The position numbers and the translations under genes are program-made. DNA of 64,000 nucleotides, taken from NCBI RefSeq assembly GCF_000350225.1, contig NW_005179161.1, forward strand, positions 66,178-130,177. Reading direction: 5' to 3'. Of this stretch, positions 41,681-52,346 are shown one piece after another; the first letter of the stretch is position 1; each line of letters opens with the position of its first letter. This DNA comes from Chondrus crispus. Taxonomy: Eukaryota; Rhodophyta; Florideophyceae; Gigartinales; Gigartinaceae. The notes below the pieces were generated by a model that saw only the letters and a program-made list of their open reading frames with translations, did not search any database and had not been told where the DNA came from.

Positions 41681-43595
41681 CAATCGTTGGCTTCGTCGTG
41701 TTCTTCGAGCAGCTTACATCCGATTTGGTACGCGTTTTGCATCGGTATCGATCATGTACGGCCGGCCGTACTGCGGAAGGGCAAAAATAGACGGGGCGAT
41801 CATCCATGCCTTGACGTCTTCCAACGCTTGAAGCTGGGCCTCCGTCGGGTTGTCGAAATCGGGCTGGGCGTCCTTGCGCGTCTTGTTGGTTAGCGGACGA
41901 GCTATCTTGGCAAACATTTGACGAAACGTCGGTAAACGTTGCGCGCCCCGAGGAACGAGCGCACCTGCGTCAGCGTCCTCGGAAACGTGAGCGTCTTGAA
42001 AGCGTCGGCCGCCGTATCGGCCACGCGGAGCTTACCTGGGGATATTACGTGCCCCAAGTAATGCATCTTCGGTCGGAAGAGGCTACACTTCTTGAGCTTG
42101 AGGGAAATTCAGACGGTCTTCAACAAGCTCAAGACAGTGCCGAGATGTTCGGCGTGATCCTCGTGCGTTCGGGAGAAAACGATGAAATCGTCGAGATATA
42201 CAAGACATATATGCCATCTTACGGCCGACAAGATGATATCCAATGCACGTTGGAAGGTGGCCGGGTCCCCTTTGAGTCCGAACGGCATACGCAAATGGCG
42301 AAACGTACCCATATGCGTGGTGAACGTGGTCTTATCCCGGTCCCTCCGGCGCGACAGGGATTTGCCAGTAGCCTGAATTGAAATCAACCGTCGTGAAGAC
42401 GGATGCACCGCCTAACAAGTCGATGCAGTCGTCCATCCGGGGCACCGGATACGAATCCGATGCAGTCTTGGCGTTGAGACGTCTGTAGTCAAAGCAAAAC
42501 CGAAGAGAGCCGTCTTTATTTGAAACGAGCACCACTGGGGACGCCCACTCGGTGGTCGCGGGTTCGATATACCCGGCGTTCAACATCTTGTTGACCTCCT
42601 TTGCGACCATCTCACGAATGGCAGGCCCCTTTCGGTATGGCATTGAACGAATCGGTTCCGTTCCCGCCTCGAGGGGTATGCGATGCTCCGTTGCTCGTAT
42701 CGTACCGAACGCACCGCTCCACAGACTCGAATGCTTACAGAGCATGTTGAGTACTCGTGCGCGGAGCTTGTCATCCTCGATGTACGACAGGTCCATTTCT
42801 TTTTCCCAATCCTCCGGCGAATGTTTGGGATCCGAATATGTGGCTGGTGCAGTGCCCTCCGTCGATGATGGGCACTCCGCCGGCTGATCGTCGGCGCCAG
42901 CGTGATTTTTCTCGGTGGTCCTATTTTCCGGGGAGCTTGTTCCACCAGCTCCCCCTCTCCCGTCTTTCACGTCCAAGTAGGTGAGATGCAGCCCGTGTGC
43001 GATCTCCGCTCCGACTCTGCGCTCGGGCGTCAGGATCGCCAGCAGATTGCGCTTCGCGTACCCGACGACGGTGCGCTTCGCGAGCCGTCTCTCTTGGCAC
43101 GATAAATTGGCCACGGTCACATCGAGGGTATTATTCGGTAAGACATTGGCCACAAAGTTCGTCAGTCTCATTCCGTGGCAATGTTGGAGTGAAGGCTTCG
43201 TTTCCAGGAACACGAAACCGCTCCCCGCGGTGGTGACGCATATCCGTGCATGCGACATCGTGGGGATCGTGACCCAGCGGACGACACGGATCGCTTGTGG
43301 GGCTTCTTCGCGTACGTCGGCCCGACTTGACTGGCGGCCGTGGCGCTGGGTTGGAGGAGACGGCTTCCACTTCCCATCGACGATGGCAACGGAGCCAGCT
43401 TGGCGGAGCTCAAGCGACTGCGCATCGATGTCGATAAGTCGAACGTGCGCATCGATGAACGTGGTGCCCCGAAGGACGGGCACCGCGAGCTGGTCGGCGA
43501 CCACGAACGGAATATGGAACGTACTGTTCCGTGGTCGGACGGCCAGTTGGACGACCGCGGTCGGCTTGAGCAGGTTGCTGTTTGCGCCTGCCAAC
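41681..43595 (-). pseudogene. Element D pol, protease remnant and reverse transcriptase (degenerate)
   Basis: Starts in the protease after its catalytic DSG motif, which is missing: sequence begins at QLAGANSNLL where LTR B5 abuts. Then ADQLAVPVLRGTTF, a long linker, and RT (DGSLRFCFDYRRLNAKT, TVDFNSGYWQIPVAPE). A frameshift near 42360 follows, then FRHLRMPFGLKGDPATFQRA and an intact CLVYLDDF. The left part reaches RNase H DTDA, followed by a one-base shift near 41740 and AYQIGCKLLEEH up to the family C LTR. The frame is in the chromodomain Ty3/gypsy group by similarity to A and E. Gag is absent from the window. Confidence 0.85.
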
Positions 43596-44227
43596 TGTAG
43601 CATATCCCCCTCCCGGAATTAGATTTATATTAGATTTGTAACTGTAGATCCCGAGCTCTGCAGTGCCTCAGCCCGAGAACCCCCGTTTTTCCCCTCGTGC
43701 ACGGGGGCGCGCGCACACACGTGTACAAAGCGAGCGCTGTCAGACCCGATGGCTGACAGTGCTACAGTGCAGGCCGACCTGCACTGCTGTAATGATTACG
43801 TTACGTTAATCTGTATATTAAATATGAGCGGACCGCCGGCGGTGGAGGACGACAAGCTCGGACTTGTCAAGGATCCTCCACCTTAGTCCGCCCGCTTACT
43901 CTCAGGTACTTCCGTTAGTTACGTAGGAGTACTACTCCTGCTAGTGACTAGCACCGCGCGGGGGTTGAGGACGCGCGCACCACGCCCACGACCCGGCTCC
44001 GCCTCCGGCCGTCGGTACTGGATCGTCACGCAGTACCGCTTCGGGGCGTCGAGGCGCCGAACCGCTCGCCCATGCGCGCGTCCTCACCGATCCCGCTCTA
44101 CCACCGCTACCTCGAGCCCGTACTCGTACGGGCCGTGGGTGGGTCGTGCTTCTATCTTCCCGCCGATCGGGGTCTTTCCGAACTGTCCGCACTCACCCCC
44201 CTCGTTGTTGGAGGTGATTATACTACA
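43596..44227 (+). repeat. LTR family B, copy 5
   Basis: 632 bp, TGTAGCATATCCC...GATTATACTACA, plus strand. Left flank CCAAC and right flank AATAT do not match, and element D's protease is cut exactly at its left edge. Either the insertion was followed by deletion, or the LTR arose by recombination between two elements. Stems at 43737-43759 and 43765-43786 (9-bp arms CAGTGCAGG/CCTGCACTG around CCGA). Confidence 0.85.
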
Positions 44228-45512
44228 AATATTTCCTCTGATCGACTCCCCCTAGAAAATTATTTTGGTCGTCTCTGTAGTCTCTAGAATGTGGTATCGT
44301 TGAAGTGGGATTGGCAGGAGGACAGTTATGACGACACTTTAAGCTTAGCGTCACCATGACTAACATACCTGCACGTTGGCATCCGCTTTGCGAGTCTGAC
44401 ACGGAATTTTTGGGCAATCTAAGGACATGGCATGCTCCATTGGACAGAATCTAGCTGATATGCTTCGCTTGGCTCTGGAGCGCTACCGTCGTAATCGCAA
44501 GCGCCGTGTTGAAGTGCAACTGCATGCATCAAAAAGATGATAATTGTTGTGGTTAATTGTAACATCACATGACACTCGTTGAATGACGATGTTTTTGCTG
44601 CGCTTATTGCGAGAACAAATGTACTCGTCATAAAAATCGTTTGTGTGGTGTTTCTGCATCTCCTATGATGACAGTCATTCTTTTTGCATTTCCTCTATCT
44701 TTACGCTGTTTTGATGATTTTGAAGTGGAGATGTATTGAAAATTTGTATTCCCATGTCAAGCCCCAAGCGGACATAAAAGTGCCAATAGGAAATCCTACA
44801 TCATGTATTGGAATTAGAGGATTTCTCTCTCTCTCTCTTTCTCAGAGCTGTAAATGAAGTTGTGTGATGATTGTGGTTCCATCCAGACAGGACACAGTAC
44901 AGATAAGACAATGCCAATAAGGCTCTATTCACTCAGTGGGAAATAAAGGCGCCGTCGCCTCCGCCACGATCTGTGGTCGGAGGCATTCGGACCAGTTCTT
45001 GGCATCACATAGATCTGAAGTGTGCGCCCTTTGCGCTCCCGACCTTTTGTTGTGTGAGAGATCTCTAGTGTCTGAGAGACACATGTACTCATGTGAGCAC
45101 TTTCGTCTCACAGGAGTACAGTATTCGACCTATTTTATTCTTGACTTTCGCTTCCCCGACGAGAAAGAAAATGATACCCCCGCCACCGTACTTGACTTCT
45201 GACTTGGGACCAGAAAGAACTATGTCAGAAATTATGCTCTCCGTGGTCGTTTTTAGATATGTCTGGAAAAGAAGCTTTTTAAACCACCCTAAAACCGCAT
45301 GTAAAATAACTTCGAAACCAAAAACGCCAGTTCAAGAAGGCAACTTGGCACTCAATCTGCATTATATCCTTAAGCATTTTGCGCATTCAAAACTGCTATC
45401 CCGATGTTCTGCAAGATGCTATTGCCGAGAACAAGCACGTTAAGGACATAGTGCTCAAGGTAGCTTTTTGAATGTTCAATTTAATTTTTATATATTTCGC
45501 AAAAAAGGAGCT
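44228..45512. other. Unassigned interval
   Basis: No supported gene. AT-richer than the LTR-dense parts. A short CT microsatellite lies at about 44825-44842. Minus- and plus-strand frames of 60-116 codons show no motif. Confidence 0.4.
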
Positions 45513-45640
45513 GTCCTCATATGAGGACATCGCCGGCATATAAGAACAAGCCCCTGTCGGATAGACACTAGTATTAATTCGAAACTCCCCTTCACTCTCT
45601 AGTGTCTAGGTGACAAATGACCTCATATGAGGCCAGTTTT
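45513..45640. repeat. Left subterminal repeats of the piggyBac element
   Basis: CCTCATATGAGG palindrome at 45515-45526 and again at 45621-45632, with CTAGTGTCTAG at 45599-45609. The reverse-complement set (CCTCATATGAGG at 48362-48373, CTAGACACTAG at 48389-48399) lies beyond the transposase gene, so these mark the two ends. True terminal bases and TTAA duplications could not be fixed. Confidence 0.6.
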
Positions 45641-45805
45641 TTGACGGGCTTTTGCAATTCGAATAATTGTAGAAATTTATCGCTACTGTAGTGAAAAGCT
45701 TACGACTAGAGTACTAAACGTTGGAAAACCAGAAAACATTCAATTCCGTATCTCATTCTTCCCTAATCAACACTTTCGTCTTCCTCCTCCCTAAATTTCT
45801 TCAAA

Positions 45806-47908
45806 ATGGTGAGCGTCAATGATCCTCGAATTATTGCAGGAAACCGCGTCCACACTCGTGCAAGACTGCTCACAGCTCAGAGTAAATGTCGTCGCATGTA
45901 TGGAGCCGCCTGGAAGATCTAGTCGGTCACGGGAACTGTCATTGGGATGAAAACTGACAAAGTGAAGGGTCGCAGTGTCACTTCAGTCAGGGCTAAATGG
46001 GAATTATCAGATGGCGTCAAGGAAGTCACGCTTCGCATAGCTAACATCAAGGCTGGTGAAGTGATGGACCTGATCGATGAGGACGCTGAAGATCATATCC
46101 ATCAAGAAACTGATCATTATGGGCGATCGGAGCCTACAGAGGACCGCGTGACGCCACTGGAAGGAGCACTCAGCCCGAGTACGAGGATCTCCGAGAGTGA
46201 CGAAATGGATTCCCAAGATGGCCTCATGAATGTCCACGGCCGGGCCTGGAAGCGTGAGGAAGTCACGATGCATTCAAATGGTATGATAATGCCGAGAAGA
46301 CGGAAGGTGATTGGACCGATTGATGAGATTATATCCCGTGGTCACAGTCCATCTCAAATGCATCCCATGGACTACTTCATGTGGATGTTCCCACAGGAGC
46401 ACTTGGCATTAATGGTTTCCTACACCAACGATGCAATGGAATCAAGGGGACTTCGCTTGACTACAAGAGGTGAAATTTTGAAGTTTTTCGGGGTGCTAAT
46501 CCTTATGACTCGGATTGAATTCAGCACCAGAAGGTCTCTTTGGAGCTCACAGGAAACCAGCAAATATCTCCCGCAACCTCAATTCGGAAACATCATGTCC
46601 CGCAGAAGATTCGAGGAGCTTCGTCAGAATGTCACGTTCAGCTTTCCAGCTGACTCAAATGACAGATGGGGTATGATCAGGGACTTCATGGTCGCAATCA
46701 ATGATCACAGAGCATCACATATGATTCCATCACAGAACATCTGCGTTGATGAGAGTATGTCACGCTGGTATGGACTTGGAGGAGATTGGATTGAAACCGG
46801 CCTTCCTCATTATGTTGCCGTGGACCGAAAACCCGAGAATGGCTGTGAGTTGAAGACTGCTGCATGTGGAAAAAGTGGAATCATAATAAGAATTGAGAAC
46901 GTCGTCTCAGCTGAGGAGACTTCTTTAAAGGATTTTGAAAGTGACCACTTACACGGAACCGCAGTGACTTTGAGGTTGTTACAGCCATAGTTTCACACCA
47001 ATCGTGTTGTCTGCGCGGATTCGTACTTTGCTTCTGTCCACACGTCTGAATCACTTTATGAGAAAGGTCTTAGATTCACAAGTGTGGTGAAGACATCTAC
47101 CAAGAAATATCCGATGAAATATCTATCTCATCTGGAGATTGCTGAATAGGGAGAGCACGTCATACTAGTTTCGAAGCCGGTGGCCGGGCCTCACCTTATG
47201 GTAGTGATGTGGGTGGATCGAGACCGCAGATACTTTATTAGGTCTGTCGGAACATCCAACGAAGGAACTCCAATATACCGCGAGAGATGGCGTACACGTC
47301 AAGGCGTGACAAGAAAAGAGGAATTGTCTATCCGTATTCCCTCAGTCTGCGAGCAGTATTATGAAACTTGCTCTCAGATTGACCGCCACAACAGATCTCG
47401 TCAGGATGATCTCGGCTTGGAAAAGAAGTTCGAAGTCAAGGAGTGGTCTATGCGTGTCAACACTTCTTTATTGGCCATTTGCATTGTGGATGCATGGAAA
47501 CTGTATACAGGTGCAAAAGGAGATGGTTCTAAGATGTCTCCAAATCAGTTTTATTGTGAGCTTGCTGACCAGTTGATTGATAACAAGTATGATCGTATAT
47601 CGTTACGTCAGCGAGAATCAGACAGTGCTGTTGAAGATAAAGATGTTGGGTTTGGCAGTGGAATTGGTACTCACCTAACTCCAACCACTCGCAAGCGGAA
47701 AAGCGCATCCGGCGAGGAGACTTGTGCTCTTTATCAATCCAGATGCAATATTTGAAAAGGTACAAAAAAGTCAAAGTTTATTTGCTCAGCCTGCAAGGTA
47801 TATTTTGACACAGAAGTATACCTTTGTCATCACAAGACTGGGCGTGACTGTTTTAAGAAACATGTCGACGAACGACACTATCTTACTTACAAAAGTAAGT
47901 ACTACTAG
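45806..47908 (+). pseudogene. piggyBac-type transposase with four in-frame stops
   Basis: Cut-and-paste transposase (DDE_Tnp_1_7 family) that normally inserts at TTAA. One frame runs 701 codons from ATG 45806 to TAG 47906, interrupted by TAG 45920, TAG 46988, TAG 47147 and TGA 47753, with no frameshift. Domain text: acidic N-terminus; YFMWMFPQEHLALMVSYTND; catalytic Asp in ICVDESMSRWYG, in VVCADSYFASV and in CSQIDRHNRSRQDD; then a C-terminal Cys/His-rich domain (SRCNI-stop-KGTKKSKFICSACK then CHHKTGRDCFKKHVDERH). The last stop replaces the second Cys of a CxxC pair; the 46988 stop stands where Trp is expected before FHTNRVVCAD. The single uninterrupted phase suggests a young death, or readthrough of TAG if this genome allowed it; the former is likelier. 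Confidence 0.85.
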
Positions 47909-48349
47909 TGCTTAAGGCGTTCTCGGCCATTAAAACTGACTAAAATAGAGCAAAAAGAGATAAAAAACTCCTTTTGCCCTCTATGGTTCTATCCTGCGTC
48001 TGAAGACTTGCTTGGAAGACCTGCAGCCGTGTCGGAATGCCCCTTTATGAAATGTCACCGTATTCAATCTCATGTTCGAGTGGGCGCTATAAATCGTCCT
48101 GGGCTGCAGGTCACGAACAAGAACCATGGAGATCCCCGAAGGGATTTTTCGACCACTAAAGTGCTCAGCGAGGAGTTGAACCCCGGCCTCTAAGACTCAG
48201 CGATCCTTGCAGACCACTGAGCTGGCTTGTCAGTTACAAACCAGTCGTTTATAGTTGTCTTTATAGTCGTTCAAAGTTCTACTTCTTAAAAAGTGTGCTC
48301 CTTTTGTTCTATACTTGCGAAAATCTTAAATTTTGTTTAAATTTTACTG

Positions 48350-48400
48350 TAGAGCATTTGACCTCATATGAGGCAAATTGCCGGTCTTCTAGACACTAGC
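48350..48400. repeat. Right subterminal repeats of the piggyBac element
   Basis: CCTCATATGAGG (48362-48373) then CTAGACACTAG (48389-48399), inverted in order relative to the left side. The interval 47909-48350 between gene and repeats holds no coding motif. Confidence 0.55.
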
Positions 48401-48410
48401 CGTCTGTACA

Positions 48411-49081
48411 ACATCTGCAGGTTATCGCAACGAGATTCAGGTCCTCGTTGATACTATTAATAAGGACGCATGCTTGTGTTTTGAAAAATTGAATAGCACT
48501 TTAGATAGCCCTATATGGTATGAGTCGTGCAATGTCCTTCACCTCTCTTTCTAATCCTCTCTCGCTGATACTGTAGGCAGCGAAAAGCTAAGACCAAAAT
48601 GAAACCGGTGACTGTTACAAGAATACGCACGAAATGCGCCGTAGAAAAGCCAGATTCGCCGCCACATAATCAAGTTCAGCCGTGGGCTACTTCAATTATT
48701 TCACAGAGGGTTCAATTACGAGCGAGCCCCACAGTTTGTCATTCGCTTTGGTCTCCTGGAATCAGTTTTACATTCGAGGAAAGTATATTTTTGTTATCAT
48801 AATTAGTAGTTGAGGAGGTTTTTCATTACTGGAAATTGGTCTCCGCCAGAGAGACGTTCAGTTTTCTGTGCACGAAAGTCTAGCGATTTGCGCACAGCTT
48901 GTGACACGTGGTTGGGACCGGTGTAAGTAATTGGAGGTTTAAGTTAGTAATTGTAGACCGTGCGCAAAAAGAGTATAAATGCGGTGGTTTTCGGTCGTCC
49001 TGTACCGCCGAGGGGAGACACATCACAAAAAGATCACACACGGGTAAGACACGGGACGACGTACCCCGTTTTCGCCCCGAC
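48411..49081. other. Interval that should hold the 5' LTR and leader of element F
   Basis: No gene. F Gag begins at 49082, so an LTR is expected here, but no TG...CA end or partner is available because F's 3' LTR is outside the window. A possible primer site TGGTCTCCGCCAG (48838-48850) shares its first eight bases with the A and B primer sites. Confidence 0.35.
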
Positions 49082-50416
49082 ATGGTACTCTTGTGGAGGG
49101 CCGACGCCAACAGTCAGGCGGGTCCCGCTTCCCTGGTGTTCAATGGTAAGCACGAGGCGGATGTCGCCAAGTTCTTCTTTGTCTACGAAAACGTCGTAAT
49201 GAAAGGCAAGTCCGACGAAGACAAAGCCGGAGAGCTATTGTGCTACCTGCAAGGGGAGGCTTTCGACTACTACTATGAAACGTACAGCCAAGACGGTGGA
49301 CTGAACGAGGCGGCCAGCGACTACCAAGCCGTCAAGAAGGCATTGCTCGACCGTTTCGAGTCAGTCCCTGAACCGGAAGAAAACATCAGGCTCGCAGTCG
49401 CGAGTAGGTTGGACGGCAACGACGTGCTCGCGTCGTTAAACGTGATGGATCGCCGCTTCGATAAAGCAGCGTTCAACCCCGAGGCCAAGTTCGGACTACT
49501 CCGGAACGCGGTCATGGAGCACACCGACGTGTCACAGTTCGTCTTGTATAGGGCACTTAACTCGTACGGGGCGCTCAAGAAGGCCGTTAAGGACTTCGTG
49601 TCTGGCCGCAAAGCCTTTATGGCTGCACACAACGCTAGGCAACCTCAGCCTCCGGCGCCTAAGCGCATTCTACAGAGACCGGAAAGACACCAGGAGCCGG
49701 ACAAGATCGAAAAGAAAGTGGACGTGCTAGCAGAACGGCTAGCAGAACTTTCTTTGTTGGTGAAGAAGAATCAGACAGCAGATCAAGGTGGCTAGGTCCG
49801 AACCTGCTCATTCTGCAGGGAACCGGGGCATGGAGCCAGCCGATGCCCTTTTAATCCGCGCCGAGACACTCGTTGTTTGAATTGTGGGAAGCTTGGTCAT
49901 GAAAAGGAGACGTGCTGGACCAGGCTTAGAACGGCAGTGCCGAGGGTAGGAGCCACGACTCAGTCCACAGCACCTGCGATAGAAGGTGCAGGGAATGCCC
50001 AGGTCACCTATATTGACGAGGCGAACGACGGAGAAGTCGTGGCCGTCACTAAGAGAAACGCAGACTGGGAACCTCTTCCCAAGCAGCACAAAACGCGGGA
50101 GGAGGTGTCCATTCCCAGGATTCTGAACCCGCCTGTACCATTCGAGATGCAAAAGAGGGCTCTGCCACTTCAGGCGGGGCCAAGGAGGTCCCACCAGAGG
50201 AAGAAAGCGAAGAAAGTGACTAGAAAAACATCCCTCCAGGAGTATGTGAGGAAGTATAATGTCGTTTCGAAGCTTGCAAACGCATCTTCCGGACTCACTT
50301 TCGGACAGCTTGTTCGCGGCGATGCGGAAGTGGCGAAGAAGGAGATAGGCCGCTTGTTTGCGAAACAAAGAGTCCGTGGTCGTGCTTTCGCAGGTCACGC
50401 CTATACGACGTCTTGA
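49082..50416 (+). pseudogene. Element F Gag (two zinc knuckles), interrupted
   Basis: Ty3/gypsy Gag of a lineage different from A, D and E. The ATG at 49082 is preferred over an upstream GTG because homology-like sequence starts here. Capsid helices: KAGELLCYLQGEAFDYYYET then YQAVKKALLDRFESVPE. An in-frame TAG at 49793-49795 separates capsid from nucleocapsid; the same frame continues with two CCHC knuckles, CSFCREPGHGASRC and CLNCGKLGHEKETC. A TGA at 50414-50416 ends this stretch, just before protease, in the same phase. A lone stop between capsid and knuckles is unusual for programmed readthrough, so I treat both as damage. Gag and pol share one frame, unlike A and E. Confidence 0.8.
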
Positions 50417-51755
50417 AGGCTGCGGCTGGTAACTGTGAAGGTTCATGGGACGGAAGCTCAAGCCCTGTTAGATTCTGGGGCCGTACCGAACATAATCTCG
50501 CCAAAGTTGGCGTCTAAGCTTTGCCTCTCCCGGCAACTGACTGAGAAGCATATCACGGTGGCAGATGGTGCTAATGCGCCCTGCCTGGGATCGCTTCATC
50601 AGATACCAACATCGTTTGGTGAACTTATCGTGAAGTTGGACTTCCTAGTCGTGAAAGGATCGCCGCTCGACCTGATCATAGGGCTTCCGACCCTTGAGGG
50701 ACTACAGGCATGCGTCGATCTTGGTAAGCAACATGTGCAGATGACAGTAGGTGAGGGTACCACCAGACTAGGCCTCAACATGGATGTGGAACAAGTTTCA
50801 CCGAGTGCAGCCTCAACGGATAGTGAGGATTTCACTTCCGACTCTGAGGCTGTACCTGGCTCGTCTACGACAAGCGACAATGAATTTGTCTTGGCGACTC
50901 TTGACCGGCCACCATTTGAACCTGATTTGAGACTCACCAAGCTACCGGATGGAGTCGAAGATGAATTGGATGGTCTTCCTGATCTAGTGAAAGAGGGCCT
51001 AAAGTCCGACTCGGAAAACGCGAAAGGAGATGGCGGGGTAGACGACGAAGGCCCGGAACGGCTTCAAGTAGCCCTTCTCCGAGAGAAATTGCGCCACCTG
51101 GCTTTCGAAGCCAGGGAGAGCATTGTGAATTCTATCCAGAACTCAGGGACCTTAGCTTGGTCACTCGACGATTTAAGACCGGCAGATGTTCCGGTGTCTC
51201 ACTCATTTGAGCTAGAAGATCCAAGCCCCATTACGCACGCTCCACGTAGGCTTCCGCCACGCCACAGTGAAGTGGTACGTGAGGAGCTTCGTAAGATGTT
51301 GGAGGCGGGAATAATAACCCCCTCCATTTCGGCCTGGTCCTTTCTAATCGTTATCGCATCGAAGAAAGACGGAAAACCCAGGTTCTGTGTAGATTACCGC
51401 ACCCTCAATCGCAAAGTGAAAGCCGATCGTTGGCCCTTCCCAAAAATCGAGGAGATCTTCGATGATTTAGAGGGGAGCTCGGTCTTCACAACGCTTGACT
51501 TGTTCTCGGGGTATTGGCAAGTCCGGATGGCTGAGAACTGCAAAGGGAAGACGACTTTCGTCTGCCGTTTTGGGACGTTTCAGTTCGAGGTGCTGCCGTT
51601 CGGGTTAATGAACGCCCCCTCTACATTCCAAGGATGATAGACCAGCTTTTCCAAAGGCTTAGCTTTGTGAGAGTTTACTTAGACGACGTAGTCGTCTTGT
51701 CGAAGTCCGTTGAAGAGCACACTTCACACTTACGTGAAGTCTGCAGGGTGATTGC
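50417..51755 (+). pseudogene. Element F pol, protease and RT N-terminal half (split by element E)
   Basis: Protease LLDSGAVPNIISPKLASKL about 10 codons in, a variable acidic linker, then RT: PRFCVDYRTLNRKVKADRW, FTTLDLFSGYWQVRMAE, LPFGLMNAPSTFQ. A single-base deletion near 51631 creates TGA 51635-51637; one frame over, the protein continues into VYLDDVVVLSKSVEEHT with intact YLDD and runs to 51755. There it is cut by element E. Resumes at 62878 in phase. Confidence 0.85.
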
Positions 51756-52332
51756 TGTGGTATAACTACCTTCGTCCCGACCACTCGGAACGAGCGGGGT
51801 TAGAGGTGAGGGAGCGCGCGGCGCTGGGTTACCCACGCGCGGATAAAAACCGTACGGATGGACTCGAAAAGAGGGAAGGCTCACGTGGCCGGTGACGCGC
51901 AGCCGGTCGGTGGTGTTATACCCGGACGGCCGGTCACGGGTTAGAAGCCCGAGCTAAAGGAAAACCGGAACGGTGTTAGCACTTAGCCGTAAAGGGAAGG
52001 GAGGCGAGTCTACCTCCTCTTTACTGGGACGGGGCAGGTGCCCCCGGTCTTAACCCCTAAGTGGGACGCCAGGACACCTGTCCCGCTACAGTAGCTGTTA
52101 CTTACTGTATACCAGCTACTGTACACAATTAATAAATTTGTGCCATTAACTACTAATTACTACTTATGACCGTACGGATTACACACGTGTAGCCGGTGGA
52201 GTATTACTGTTCTCCGCACCGGCCACCAGCTGTAAATTCAACTCCTTACGGTTGTGCTGGCGCTTACACCCGAGATCACTGTACGCCGGGGAAGCAGCGA
52301 TGGCACCGTCGCCTCCGCACAATTGTACTACA
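51756..52332 (-). repeat. 3' LTR of element E
   Basis: 577 bp; plus-strand ends TGTGGTATAAC...GTACTACA, so on the element's strand TGTAGTACAATTG...ATACCACA. Contains a CACGTGT core near 52182 and AT-rich sequence at 52125-52165. Confidence 0.95.
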
Positions 52333-52334
52333 GA

Positions 52335-52346
52335 CCCCCTTCCTTA
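52335..52346 (-). promoter_or_regulatory. Polypurine tract of element E
   Basis: Minus strand TAAGGAAGGGGG, two bases before the 3' LTR start. Right position and composition for the plus-strand primer. Confidence 0.65.

Noticed and set aside
44825..44842. CT microsatellite as regulatory element
   Set aside because: Short simple repeat with no gene nearby.
45441..45484. TTAA tetramers as the piggyBac left boundary
   Set aside because: TTAA is common in this AT-rich stretch and no matching terminal inverted repeat adjoins one.
48838..48850. TGGTCTCCGCCAG as primer site of element F
   Set aside because: Only eight bases match the A/B site and no LTR end is visible next to it; kept as a possibility, not called.
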